Of a stretch of 64,000 bases of DNA, positions 46,329 to 54,446 are shown one piece after another. The DNA comes from an uncultured Candidatus Melainabacteria bacterium (GTDB taxonomy: Bacteria > Cyanobacteriota > Vampirovibrionia > Gastranaerophilales > Gastranaerophilaceae). How positions within the stretch are numbered: position 1 is the first letter of the stretch; each line of letters begins with the position of its first letter. A program made the translations under genes and the position numbers. The stretch spans positions 30,250-94,249 of the forward strand of contig CAKUXO010000004.1 in NCBI GenBank assembly GCA_934700385.1, in the 5' to 3' direction. Under the pieces are notes generated by a model that did not search any database, was not told the DNA's origin, and saw nothing but the letters and a program-made list of their open reading frames with translations.

Positions 46329-46835
46329 ATGAACGTAAATTTAAACAATGCTATATATGCTAAACAAGGAATTGATATTAATAACGTTGATAAAGCTTCT
46401 GCTCAAATTTTAAAAAGCGCTGCTGATAATCAACCAAAAGTTCAATCAATTGACTATTCAAAATTCAACAGAGCAACTCTAGGAATTGATTTATATTCTT
46501 CAAGAACAAATGTTGAATTACAAAAACAAATCGCTTTAACACAAGCTGGTTTATATGCGCAAGCAATTAACGTTGCAAAATTAAATTCAAGCGCAGCCGC
46601 TAATTTATATAGCGCAAACACAGTTCAAAGAAATGTTGAATTAACTCAAAGCACAATCGCTAATAATGAATTAGCACCAGTTAAAAAACTTGAACAAAAC
46701 TCAAACACAATCGAACTTTTAAATGTTGCAGATAAAAACTCTAATTCTTCAAATGGTTTCAATCCTTTTAAATCAAGCGATGAAAAATCTGCAAAAGGTG
46801 AAAAAGAAGCTGAATTAAATAACTTATTCGCCTAA
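46329..46835 (+). CDS. Hypothetical protein, Asn/Ala/Ser-rich, unknown
   Basis: A 168-residue protein without Cys, Trp or a signal peptide. The middle (residues about 65-110) is a helical, Ala/Gln/Asn-rich stretch that could form a coiled coil (VELQKQIALTQAGLYAQAIN); the C-terminus is disordered and Ser/Asn/Lys-rich. The first residues NVNLNNAIYAKQGIDI recall short linker-type proteins with flagellar or secreted partners, but this is only an impression. AAGG lies three bases before ATG. Followed by its own terminator. Confidence 0.7.
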   Translation: MNVNLNNAIYAKQGIDINNVDKASAQILKSAADNQPKVQSIDYSKFNRATLGIDLYSSRTNVELQKQIALTQAGLYAQAINVAKLNSSAAANLYSANTVQRNVELTQSTIANNELAPVKKLEQNSNTIELLNVADKNSNSSNGFNPFKSSDEKSAKGEKEAELNNLFA

Positions 46836-46872
46836 TAAAAATTTCTATACTTTTCCTTTCAATAACATTAGA

Positions 46873-46901
46873 GCTCTGAGATTTATCTTGGAGCGTTTTT
46901 C
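46873..46901 (+). terminator. Intrinsic terminator
   Basis: Nine-base stem GCTCTGAGA / TCTTGGAGC (two G-T pairs) with a four-base loop, then GTTTTTCT. It ends the preceding gene's transcript. Confidence 0.7.
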
Positions 46902-46995
46902 TATCTTGACTTTTTTAAAAATCTCATTAAAAAATCAATAAAATATATTATAGAAAAAATTAAATTAATTTAATAAAATATATATTGAGGTATCT

Positions 46996-47811
46996 ATGTC
47001 TTATAAAAATGACCACGCACTTACAATAGCTAATAAATATGGAGCTGCAAGCTCTGCCGCTAAAGCGGAACTATATGAAACCTATGACAGGCTTAGAGAT
47101 TTAACGGTTTCAGGTTCTACTGCAACTGGTGCAGGTTTTGGTACTGCAGGTGGATTTTTATGGCAATTAGCTAACCTTTTTGCGCCATCTAGCTTTATGC
47201 CAACTCTAGGTGGTCAATCTATGATGAATATCCCTGGGACTTCTTATTGGTCACCAAACTATTCAACAAATTCTTATCTTGATTCAGGCACAAATGCCTT
47301 TGGTGTATCTGGTTTATCAAGCTATAGCGGTTTTCCATCTGGTGCTGCTAGTATTTCACTTGGTTTTGGTACAGATGGCGCACCAACCGGTGGCGCTGCC
47401 GGTATGCCTACAGGTTATGCTGTTTCTGCCGCCGGAATTGCAGCAATTAATAGTGCTTCTTATGCCACAGGTTCAAGCGCAGGGCTTGGCTTTGGGCAAA
47501 ACTTTCTTCTACCTATCGCAGGCTTAGTTTCAGGTTGGGGTGGAATTTTACAATCTATAGCGCCTTATGCAGGTGAATTTGGCTTAGGGGCAATTGTTGC
47601 CGGTAATTTAATGCAAGGAACAGGCTCGGCTGCAATGTCAGCTTATCAAAATATTACAGGGAATATCACAAATAACGCAGATGTTATTTTAGAAGATAAA
47701 GTTAGAAATATTGAAACTGTTTGCAAAATGCTTGATACTCAAGCCGATATCGTACGCAAAACATTGAAATCAGGCATGGAATCTGATTCTAAGTTGGTTG
47801 ATGACCTGTAA
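46996..47811 (+). CDS. Gly/Ala/Ser-rich protein with hydrophobic segments, unknown
   Basis: A 271-residue protein. The N-terminal 35 residues form a charged helix (AKAELYETYDRLRDL); the long middle (about 40-215) is rich in Gly, Ala, Ser, Tyr and Phe, with hydrophobic patches (FLLPIAGLVSGWGGIL, GEFGLGAIVAGNL); and the C-terminal 50 residues are an amphipathic helix with many charges. This layout recalls surface or membrane-associated effectors or glycine-zipper proteins. No family is recognised. GAGG five bases before ATG supports the start. Confidence 0.72.
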   Translation: MSYKNDHALTIANKYGAASSAAKAELYETYDRLRDLTVSGSTATGAGFGTAGGFLWQLANLFAPSSFMPTLGGQSMMNIPGTSYWSPNYSTNSYLDSGTNAFGVSGLSSYSGFPSGAASISLGFGTDGAPTGGAAGMPTGYAVSAAGIAAINSASYATGSSAGLGFGQNFLLPIAGLVSGWGGILQSIAPYAGEFGLGAIVAGNLMQGTGSAAMSAYQNITGNITNNADVILEDKVRNIETVCKMLDTQADIVRKTLKSGMESDSKLVDDL

Positions 47812-47927
47812 TTTTAAGATAAAATTGGTTTGATATTTTTTAAATGATGTATAGACTGTACCCACAAGCAGTTTCAAAATTTGTTTTTGCTGAGTAAGAG
47901 GCATTGACATATCATCCAATTTTGACC
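47812..47927. other. Intergenic stretch before the repeat
   Basis: A+T-rich sequence with no open frame that I can support and no hairpin. With the repeat that follows it makes a gap of over 300 bases between coding genes. Confidence 0.5.
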
Positions 47928-48046
47928 TGTCATCCTGAGGAGGCTTTGCCGAGCTCAGGATCTTATAAAGTATCATTGATAGAAATAAGGTAAAACCATT
48001 GTAAACATTGAAACACAACAGATCCTGAAACAAGTTCAGGATGACA
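47928..48046. repeat. Dispersed palindromic repeat, copy 1
   Basis: About 119 bases bounded by the inverted ends TGTCATCCTGA and TCAGGATGACA. It consists of two hairpins (ATCCTGAG / CTCAGGAT on the left and ATCCTGAA / TTCAGGAT on the right) joined by an A-rich linker. A second copy lies at 54300-54407 with matching pieces GATCTTA, AGTATCA, TTGAAACACA and GATCC-GAAACAAGTTC. The termini and size fit a non-autonomous palindromic element of the REP/MITE kind. Confidence 0.78.
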
Positions 48047-48151
48047 AATTCTATAGTTGAGTGTTGGTGATTGAACAAAAACTTTAGTTTTTTATAAATA
48101 AATTTTAATTATTTAGCGACATCAAGTATCTTTAATTAAAATAACAAGGTA

Positions 48152-48310
48152 TTATTCCTCAAGATTTTTAAGTGCATATTCGCAACATTGAACAATCAAA
48201 TTATTAAGAGAAACCCCTTCATTTTGCGCTATTTTTTGCATGCGCTCAACAAGTTCTAAAGGAAGTCTAAAAGTTTTATTTACCATTTCGGGTTTTTCAA
48301 TTTTAAACAT
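48152..48310 (-). CDS. Small ribbon-helix-helix (Arc/CopG-like) protein
   Basis: A 52-residue protein starting MFKIEKPEMVNKTFRLPLEL, with a beta-strand (VNKTFRLP) followed by two helices (LELVERMQKIAQNEG and SLNNLIVQCCEYALKN). This is the RHH DNA-binding pattern, so it probably acts as a dimeric repressor. A very good ribosome site (GGGGAG, five bases before ATG) supports expression. It is divergent from the Cys-rich pilin-like gene, 137 bases away, and could regulate it or itself. It could also be an antitoxin-like protein, but no toxin gene is beside it. Confidence 0.72.
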   Translation of the reverse strand: MFKIEKPEMVNKTFRLPLELVERMQKIAQNEGVSLNNLIVQCCEYALKNLEE

Positions 48311-48447
48311 AATTTCTCCCCAACCATCATAAATTTTACGTATAATAACGCATTTTTTAAATACTCTAAAGATACACTAAAAAAAATGCGTGCATTTTGC
48401 ACTAACTTATGATAGAATTTTTTTGCAAAAGCAAAAAGGACGAAATT

Positions 48448-50076
48448 ATGTATAAATCAATTTTAAAATTTGAATTCAAGAAAGGCTTTTCTTTAGTTGA
48501 GCTTTTAGTTTCTTTGATTGTAATTTCAATTGTTATTGCTGCTTTTGCGCCAATTTTAACTAAAAAATTAAATAGTCAAACTCTTTCTTTTGTGGCTAGT
48601 TCTGAAATTTCTTCTGATTGCCACGAAAACGATTACTATTCTTCAAGTTGCGCCCTTTGTACAGAATCTTATTGCATTAGCTGCCCAATTGAATGTGATG
48701 AAGTTGGAAAATTTAAAAATTCTAAAAAATGTATTTGTCAAAATTGTGGGGAAAATCCCCTTTATGGCTCTGCTTGTTTAACTTGCGATGATAGACAATG
48801 CACAAAATGCCAATTTGGCTATTACATTCAAAATGGGTTTTGTAGAGCATGCCCCATTGGAACGTATTGTGACGGTATAAACATTTATACAACTTGCCCT
48901 GCGGGCTATTATTGTGATAGCACTCACATGTTTAAATGTACTGAAAAATATAACTCTAGCTGTATAAGTTGTGATTTAACAGGTTGCAAAAAGTGCGATA
49001 GATATTATGGTTTAAGTGGTGGTAAGTGCGTTTTGTGTGACGCAGGACTGAAAGATAAATGTTTTAGTTGTTCAACATCTGGTATTAATGTTTGTGATGA
49101 AGGTCAATGTGAAAACCATTTTTTAAGAGATTCTAACGGTCAATGTACAATTAAATGCTCGTCTAAAATTAATAGTTGTTTAAGATGTAGTGATACCACT
49201 ACTTGTACAAACTGCCTTTATGGATATTTTATTAATACAAATAAAAAATGTACAAAATGTAATATAAGTAATTGTGCATATTGCAAGAATAATATAAGTG
49301 CAGACTATCCTGAATGTCAATATTGTATTGGAGGATATTATCTAAATTCTGATAAAAAATGTGTTTCTTGTAAAGAAAAATTTGGTGAAAATTGCGCTTC
49401 TTGTGATGAAAAAGCATGCCTATCTTGTACGCAAGATTATGTTTTAAATAAAGATGGTGAATGTGACAAAGCTGATACTACAAAATTCAGCTGTTCAGGT
49501 TCAGATTTTATGAAAATAGGTAAACTCTGTTTTACAAGAAAAAATATGGGTGATAGTGGAAACTTAAAAATTCCATCAAGTGTAACAACTGTTCAAGTAG
49601 GGGGAGATACTTGTTATTCTTCAAGTTCAAATTGTTGTTGGAAAGGTCAAACTGCTTCAGGTTGCGATTCAAAAAATGGTAGTTATTCTGGTTGCAACAG
49701 AACAGTTTGTAATTATTCAGCGGCAGATGAAATCTGTAAAAAATTTAATTATGACAATAGAACTTGGAGAGTGCCTACTAAAGATGAGGCTTGGAATATT
49801 GCCATGTTACATACAATAGGTATGGGTAGTGATGGTTTAATGTTTTGTGATGATAGATCTTCAATGCCTTATAATTCATATTGTAGTATTAGTGAAAATT
49901 GTAATGGTGCTGCTTATGGTCAATGTCTTCCTAATTACATATGGACAAATTTATCTCTGCAAGATAACGCTTTACGAAAATTTGTTGTTCTTTTTAGTGA
50001 AGGTTATTGGCAAAATTGGCGTACTTTAATGACTCAAACGGCTTCAGTTCGTTGTGTAACCGATTTTGATGAGTAA
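48448..50076 (+). CDS. Pilin-like N-terminus fused to long Cys-rich region and lectin-like C-terminus
   Basis: About 542 residues from the ATG at 48448, chosen because AGGACGAAATT precedes it and the prepilin leader then starts MYKSILKFEFKKG. Residues 1-40: type III/IV prepilin signal KKG-FSLVELL with Glu at +5 and a hydrophobic helix. Residues about 60-335: repeated C-x-x-C units of the furin/VSP type (for instance CTKCQFGYYIQNGFCRACP and CYKCDRYYGL-like blocks), with dozens of Cys. Residues about 345-540: a C-terminal domain with TWRVPTKDEAWNI and final SVRCVTDF, resembling the C-type-lectin/FISUMP-like folds. It looks like a surface-displayed, disulphide-rich adhesin or minor pilin. A terminator follows. 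Confidence 0.78.
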   Translation: MYKSILKFEFKKGFSLVELLVSLIVISIVIAAFAPILTKKLNSQTLSFVASSEISSDCHENDYYSSSCALCTESYCISCPIECDEVGKFKNSKKCICQNCGENPLYGSACLTCDDRQCTKCQFGYYIQNGFCRACPIGTYCDGINIYTTCPAGYYCDSTHMFKCTEKYNSSCISCDLTGCKKCDRYYGLSGGKCVLCDAGLKDKCFSCSTSGINVCDEGQCENHFLRDSNGQCTIKCSSKINSCLRCSDTTTCTNCLYGYFINTNKKCTKCNISNCAYCKNNISADYPECQYCIGGYYLNSDKKCVSCKEKFGENCASCDEKACLSCTQDYVLNKDGECDKADTTKFSCSGSDFMKIGKLCFTRKNMGDSGNLKIPSSVTTVQVGGDTCYSSSSNCCWKGQTASGCDSKNGSYSGCNRTVCNYSAADEICKKFNYDNRTWRVPTKDEAWNIAMLHTIGMGSDGLMFCDDRSSMPYNSYCSISENCNGAAYGQCLPNYIWTNLSLQDNALRKFVVLFSEGYWQNWRTLMTQTASVRCVTDFDE

Positions 50077-50113
50077 AGATTTTTCATGTTATTTTGTGTA
50101 TTTATGCATGCTT

Positions 50114-50137
50114 GGGGGCTTTTAGCCCCCTTTTTTT
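50114..50137 (+). terminator. Terminator of the pilin-like gene
   Basis: Seven-base GC stem GGGGGCT / AGCCCCC with a three-base loop followed by seven T residues. Confidence 0.93.
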
Positions 50138-50347
50138 GTACCCGAAACGAGCGAAACGTACCCCAAGGGCACTTCCAATCCGTAAAACTCATTTTTCGTT
50201 AACGGATTGTAGGCGTTGGCAGACTTGCCACGTTGAGCGAAGTTGAGGGCAAAGGTGTGTGACGAGAACGGCGAAAGCGTTGAGCTTTTGCCGTTTGAGA
50301 AACCGTACCCAAAACAAACAAAACCTAGGCAGATTTGCCAAAACTTT
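50138..50347. repeat. Hairpin-dense, GC-richer intergenic region
   Basis: About 210 bases with composition unlike its surroundings and several inverted repeats: CAATCCGT / ACGGATTG (50176-50209), TGGCA / TGCCA, and a 12-base stem with loop GTTGA at 50267-50295. A weak frame through it on the minus strand begins with TTG, lacks a ribosome site and overlaps the terminator, so I treat the region as non-coding. A similar hairpin with the same GTTGA loop occurs at 54139-54167. Confidence 0.55.
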
Positions 50348-51133
50348 TTATTCAGGTTTTTCAATATCTTTAAAATCTTCTTTAATTAATTTTGAATTAT
50401 AAAAAGAGATTTTTCCACCTATATATTCAAGCCCTGAAATATCTTTAATTTTACTATAAGCAAAAAGAGCATTTTTGCCAATGTGTTTTAAGTTATCTGT
50501 TGAAGTGTTTTTAGAGCCTTTGAAATTAGCCCCACCTCCAACATATTCTAAATCTCCAAGGCTTTTAACATCTGAATGTTCAAGGTTTAAATTTCCCCCA
50601 ACTTCAACTAAACCGCCTAGGGTTTCAAGTTTTGAAGTTGAACATCTTACATTTCCGCCAATTTTTTTACAGTTATAAAGAGATTTTAAAGATGAATTTA
50701 AAAAGTCGCCATCACCTTCTATTTCACTAACATTTTGAAACATCTCATTTTCATCAATTCCAAGCATTTCAAAAGTTATTCCTTTTTCAGGTTGAGAATA
50801 TCTTGAAAGTGTTAAAGAACCATCTTCATTTTCTTTTGTTTCAATTCCAAAATAATTTAAAACTGCTTGATAATCTTTGTTTTTTCTATATTCGCTTAAA
50901 TTTTCTTGAAGTTCAGGTAGCTTTTGTTTTGCTTCTGAATCAGCAATATCTTTTCTAAATGCTTTCCAATTAACCGTATTTCCATCTATATATTGTTCTG
51001 GAATATCTGGAAGCGCTTTAGGGTTTTTTATTTCACCCTTTTCTTGAATTACTTTTTTAACTTCACCTGTTTTTGATTGCTTATTAACTAAAATTATTCT
51101 TCCATTGAATGATGGTGTGGCTGAAATGGTCAT
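50348..51133 (-). CDS. Repeat protein (beta-solenoid/LRR-like) with N-terminal F-x-G motif
   Basis: A 261-residue protein. The N-terminus ISATPSFNGRIILV carries the F-x-G motif; a helical, charged part follows (about 35-130). Residues about 140-250 contain six or so repeats of roughly 20 residues with a pattern L-x-x-L-G-x-L-x-x-V-G-G-N-L (for instance LETLGGLVEVGGNLNLEHS and VKSLGDLEYVGGGANFKGS). This is typical of leucine-rich or right-handed beta-solenoid repeats used for protein binding. No signal peptide. AAGGAGAAG precedes the ATG. Function unknown. Confidence 0.8.
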   Translation of the reverse strand: MTISATPSFNGRIILVNKQSKTGEVKKVIQEKGEIKNPKALPDIPEQYIDGNTVNWKAFRKDIADSEAKQKLPELQENLSEYRKNKDYQAVLNYFGIETKENEDGSLTLSRYSQPEKGITFEMLGIDENEMFQNVSEIEGDGDFLNSSLKSLYNCKKIGGNVRCSTSKLETLGGLVEVGGNLNLEHSDVKSLGDLEYVGGGANFKGSKNTSTDNLKHIGKNALFAYSKIKDISGLEYIGGKISFYNSKLIKEDFKDIEKPE

Positions 51134-51222
51134 TATGCTTCTCCTTTTTACGATATTAATAAAAATTCTGAAAGAAAAAATTGATATTTTTATATTAAAT
51201 CAGATGTGAATTTTTACAAAAA

Positions 51223-52032
51223 TTAACACAGTTTAAATTTTGATAAAAATTCTTTTAATCTTCCTTGTTTTTTATAAACACAAGCGTTGTCTTTAAAAGG
51301 TTGGCTAAAGCCGATTGATTTTAAAAATTTTGTGTAACTTTCAGTTTCGCTTGGGGCAACGCTTAAAAAGCCATTTGGTTTTAAAACAGTTTTTATTGCC
51401 TTAAGAGTTTTTTCGCAATCTTCATCGTCTAAATGATATAAAACGTTGCGACATGTAACCATATCAAGTGAATTTTTTTCAAAATAAGAATCTATATATC
51501 TAATTTCCCCTCTGAAAAATTTGCAATTTAAGTCTGAATCTTTTTTCTTTGAATAGATAAAGCTATCTTCTGGAGGAATATCCAGCCTTTGGAAATTTTC
51601 TTTAAAAACATTTTGAATTTCTTTTTTAAATGGGGTTGTATTTCCTTCAGGCTCTGTTAAAAGGGTTCTATAATCAAGCATATCAAGCGTATAAGTAGCA
51701 TTTTTTGCTCTTTGAACAACTGTTTTTGAAGTGTCAAACCCTGTAACTTCCCCTTGCATTTTAAGTGCTTTTATCCCCATAGCAAGGCTATAGGCTTCTT
51801 CTCCCCAAGAGGAACCTGCTGAAACAATTTTAATTGGCGCTTTATGGGTTTTTTTAAAATATTTCAACATAGCTTCATCGGGACCTACATCATCAAAGTT
51901 TCCTTCGTATCTAAAAAAGTGCGAAGTATGGTTTAAATATCCGGTTGCGCTATTGCTGTTGCTTTCAAAATTATTTATATGTTTGCTTTTAAAACTTGTT
52001 TTTGCGTTGTGTGAAATTGGTGAAATAATCAT
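51223..52032 (-). CDS. CheR-like SAM-dependent methyltransferase
   Basis: A 269-residue protein with the CheR layout: HFFRYEGNFD near the start of the catalytic part, IKIVSAGSSWGEEAYSLAMG (motif I, where CheR has SAGCSTGEEPYS), GFDTSKTVVQRAKNATY, MVTCRNVLYHLDDEDCEKTL and LKPNGFLSVAPSETE. The usual CheR N-terminal helical domain is reduced to about 40 residues (with an F-K-S near residue 15, like the F-x-G proteins). CheR methylates glutamates of chemoreceptors; no receptor, CheB or CheA gene is near, so the substrate is uncertain. Confidence 0.78.
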   Translation of the reverse strand: MIISPISHNAKTSFKSKHINNFESNSNSATGYLNHTSHFFRYEGNFDDVGPDEAMLKYFKKTHKAPIKIVSAGSSWGEEAYSLAMGIKALKMQGEVTGFDTSKTVVQRAKNATYTLDMLDYRTLLTEPEGNTTPFKKEIQNVFKENFQRLDIPPEDSFIYSKKKDSDLNCKFFRGEIRYIDSYFEKNSLDMVTCRNVLYHLDDEDCEKTLKAIKTVLKPNGFLSVAPSETESYTKFLKSIGFSQPFKDNACVYKKQGRLKEFLSKFKLC

Positions 52033-52129
52033 ATTTTCTAAAAAACTTCTGAAAAAAATTTTTTGCTAGAGATTGTATTTCATCTTTATGGTATAATTTA
52101 TCTGACATTAGAATAAAGGAATAGCTAAA

Positions 52130-53392
52130 ATGTTAGATATTAAATTAATTAGGGAAAATCCTGAAAAAATTAATGAACTTTTAAAAAGAAGAAATCCCGA
52201 TTTATCGGTTGATGATGTTTTAAAAATAGATGAACAAAGAAGAAGTGTTCAATTTGAATTAGATAATTTAAGAGCAAAAAGAAAATCTGAATCTAATAAA
52301 ATTGGGCAAATGAAAAAAGAAGGTATTGACACCACTGCTATTCAAGCTGAAATCAGACAATTAGGCGAAGAAGCAAAAGCTCTTGAAGAAAAAATGGCTG
52401 AACTTGACCTTGCTCAAAAAGACGCTTTGTTAAGAATTCCTAATACACCAGATGAAAACATCCCAATTGGTCCTGATGATAGTGCTAATGTTGAAGTTAA
52501 AAGATGGGGCGAACCAACAAAATTTGATTTTGAATATAAAGCACACTGGGATTTATGTCCTGAACTTGGTATGCTTGATTTTGAACGTGGGGTTAAATTA
52601 GCTCACACAAGATTTACTTTATATAGAAATCTTGGTGCAAAATTAGAACGTGCAATTATTAACTTCTTTTTAGATACACATACCCTAACAAGAGGTTATG
52701 AAGAAATCTTACCTCCTGTAATGGCGAATTCTAAAACTATGACAGGCACAGGTCAACTTCCAAAGTTTGAACAAGATATGTTTAAATGTGTTGATGAAGA
52801 TTTATATTTAATTCCAACGGCAGAAGTTCCTGTTACAAACATTTATCAAGATGAAATTTTGCCTGAAGAAATGCTACCAAAATATATGACAGCATATACA
52901 CCATGTTTTAGACGTGAAGCAGGTTCAGCAGGTAAAGATACAAGAGGTTTAATTAGACAACATCAATTTAATAAAGTTGAATTAGTTAAATTAACAAAAC
53001 CTGAAGAATCTGTTGAAGAACACGAAAAACTTACTCGTGACGCTGAAAATGTTTTAGAATTATTAAAACTTCCATATAGACGTGTTTGCTTATCAACAGG
53101 CGACATTGGATTTAGCGCAAAAAAATGTTATGATTTAGAAGTGTGGATGCCATCATACAATTCATATAAAGAAATTTCATCTTGCTCTAACTTTGGCGAT
53201 TACCAAGCAAGACGTGCTAACATTCGCTTTAGAAGAAAAGATGGAAGTGTTGAATTTGTACACACTCTAAATGGTTCTGGTCTTGCTGTTGGAAGAACAT
53301 TAGCTGCAATTTGTGAAAACTTCCAAACAAAAGATGGACACATAATCATCCCTGAAGTATTGAGAAAATATACAGGATTTGATATAATCTAG
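52130..53392 (+). CDS. serS: Seryl-tRNA synthetase
   Basis: A 420-residue class II synthetase. The N-terminal helical hairpin (residues 1-110) has the tRNA-binding coiled coil ([20 protein letters not shown]). Motif 2 is [29 protein letters not shown] and [13 protein letters not shown] are serine-site blocks; motif 3 is [17 protein letters not shown]. The start follows AAAGGAATAG. Two small exported proteins follow on the same strand. Confidence 0.96.
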   Translation: MLDIKLIRENPEKINELLKRRNPDLSVDDVLKIDEQRRSVQFELDNLRAKRKSESNKIGQMKKEGIDTTAIQAEIRQLGEEAKALEEKMAELDLAQKDALLRIPNTPDENIPIGPDDSANVEVKRWGEPTKFDFEYKAHWDLCPELGMLDFERGVKLAHTRFTLYRNLGAKLERAIINFFLDTHTLTRGYEEILPPVMANSKTMTGTGQLPKFEQDMFKCVDEDLYLIPTAEVPVTNIYQDEILPEEMLPKYMTAYTPCFRREAGSAGKDTRGLIRQHQFNKVELVKLTKPEESVEEHEKLTRDAENVLELLKLPYRRVCLSTGDIGFSAKKCYDLEVWMPSYNSYKEISSCSNFGDYQARRANIRFRRKDGSVEFVHTLNGSGLAVGRTLAAICENFQTKDGHIIIPEVLRKYTGFDII

Positions 53393-53395
53393 CCT

Positions 53396-53788
53396 ATGAA
53401 AAAAATATTCCATTTGATAATTTTTTTATTAATATCATCTATGCTTGGCGTTTTTGCTAACAGCATAGATGATGAAATGGAACAATATAAACTTAGGTCA
53501 ATTTTTGCGTATAAAATGTTTTCAAAATGTGAAAAAGCTAATAATTTTGACGGTATTAAAACTATCGGAAAAGTTGGCGATAAATGTCATTTTACAAAAA
53601 ACATTTTAACTATAGATACAATAACTGTTTATGATTGCTATTCACCACTTGACGCTATGGAAAAATATTCCTTAGCTCAAATAAAAAAATTAAAAAATGG
53701 AAAAACTGTTGATGATATTAAAGATGATAAAACTATGAATAAATATTGTAAAACAGTTATTAAAAAAGGTTTTAAAGTAAGTTATTAA
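53396..53788 (+). CDS. Small exported protein, unknown
   Basis: A 130-residue protein with a signal peptide (KKIFHLIIFLLISSMLGVFA) and a charged mature region holding four Cys (SKCEKAN, DKCHF, YDCYS, KYCKT), which may form two disulphides. It starts three bases after serS and may be co-transcribed. No family is recognised. Confidence 0.65.
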   Translation: MKKIFHLIIFLLISSMLGVFANSIDDEMEQYKLRSIFAYKMFSKCEKANNFDGIKTIGKVGDKCHFTKNILTIDTITVYDCYSPLDAMEKYSLAQIKKLKNGKTVDDIKDDKTMNKYCKTVIKKGFKVSY

Positions 53789-53803
53789 AATCAGGAGAAA
53801 AAA

Positions 53804-54118
53804 ATGAAAAGGATTTTAGTTTCATTAATTGCTATGACTTTTGTTTTTGGTCTTTGCGCAGAAGCAAGATTTGTAACAAAAGTAAATTCTAAAAAAGATG
53901 TTTTAAAAGATAAAGAATACAAAGAATTAAAAACTCAATTCTTCCAAGCAGACGGTTATGGGGATATGTACAACTGTAAAGTTGAACAAGAAAAATTTTG
54001 CAAAGTAAAAGATTATGATTCAGGATTATTCGTTCTATGCGACAGAAACGTATCAAGAACACAATGGGAATCAGCTAAGGTTTATTTTAAACTAGGCAGA
54101 TGTGTTAAACTAAACTAA
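53804..54118 (+). CDS. Small exported Cys-containing protein, unknown
   Basis: A 104-residue protein with a signal peptide (KRILVSLIAMTFVFGLCAEA) and a mature part with four Cys (MYNCKVE, KFCKVKD, VLCDRN, GRCVKL). CAGGAGAAAA precedes the ATG at a good distance. Its size, export signal and four-Cys plan resemble the 53396-53788 protein, but the sequences are not obviously alike. It is probably the end of the serS transcript. Confidence 0.7.
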   Translation: MKRILVSLIAMTFVFGLCAEARFVTKVNSKKDVLKDKEYKELKTQFFQADGYGDMYNCKVEQEKFCKVKDYDSGLFVLCDRNVSRTQWESAKVYFKLGRCVKLN

Positions 54119-54299
54119 AAAGCGTAAGCCGGTGTGATGAAAGTCAATGCGTTGAGCATTGACTTTCAAACAGTCGATAGCCGCCGTTGCGACCGAAGCG
54201 AAGCGCAGGGTAGCGAAGAAATCTTTGATTTCACAGGCGGAAGAATGCGTAAGCCAGAGTGCAACGAGCTTTCGTTGCGCACATCTAACTCTACAATCG
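54119..54299. repeat. Hairpin-dense intergenic region
   Basis: About 180 GC-richer bases with a chain of inverted repeats: a perfect 12-base stem GAAAGTCAATGC / GCATTGACTTTC with loop GTTGA (54139-54167), GAAATC / GATTTC, and GCAACGA / TCGTTGC. Short open frames run through it on both strands but none has a ribosome site, and they match the palindromes, so I read it as non-coding repeat. Compare 50138-50347. Confidence 0.6.
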
Positions 54300-54407
54300 G
54301 TCATCCTGAACTCGTTTCAGGATCTTACCAAGTATCACTAAAAGAAACAAAGCAAAACCCTTGTGTACGTTGAAACACATCGGATCCCGAAACAAGTTCG
54401 GGATGAC
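54300..54407. repeat. Dispersed palindromic repeat, copy 2
   Basis: About 108 bases with ends GTCATCCTGAA and TTCGGGATGAC and the same internal landmarks as copy 1 (47928-48046): GATCTTA, AGTATCA, TTGAAACACA, GATCC-GAAACAAGTTC. The left half (CCTGAA / TTTCAGG) and the right half (ATCCCGAA / TTCGGGAT) each fold into a hairpin. Confidence 0.78.
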
Positions 54408-54446
54408 GAGTACTATTTTTATAGGCAATTTTTAATTATTCACTAA

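Noticed and set aside
47770..48078. Minus-strand frame of about 100 codons overlapping repeat copy 1
   Set aside because: It is created by the repeat and overlaps the end of the Gly-rich gene; no ribosome site.
48152..48310. Reading the RHH gene as half of a toxin-antitoxin pair
   Set aside because: The protein fits an antitoxin-like regulator, but no RelE/HicA/VapC-type toxin frame lies on either side.
50122..50364. Minus-strand frame of about 80 codons in the hairpin-dense spacer
   Set aside because: It begins with TTG without a ribosome site, overlaps the upstream terminator and the end of the next gene, and follows the palindromes, so it is most likely non-coding repeat.
54110..54373. 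Several short frames on both strands after the small exported genes
   Set aside because: They run through palindromic and dispersed repeat sequence on all frames, lack ribosome sites and have no family resemblance.
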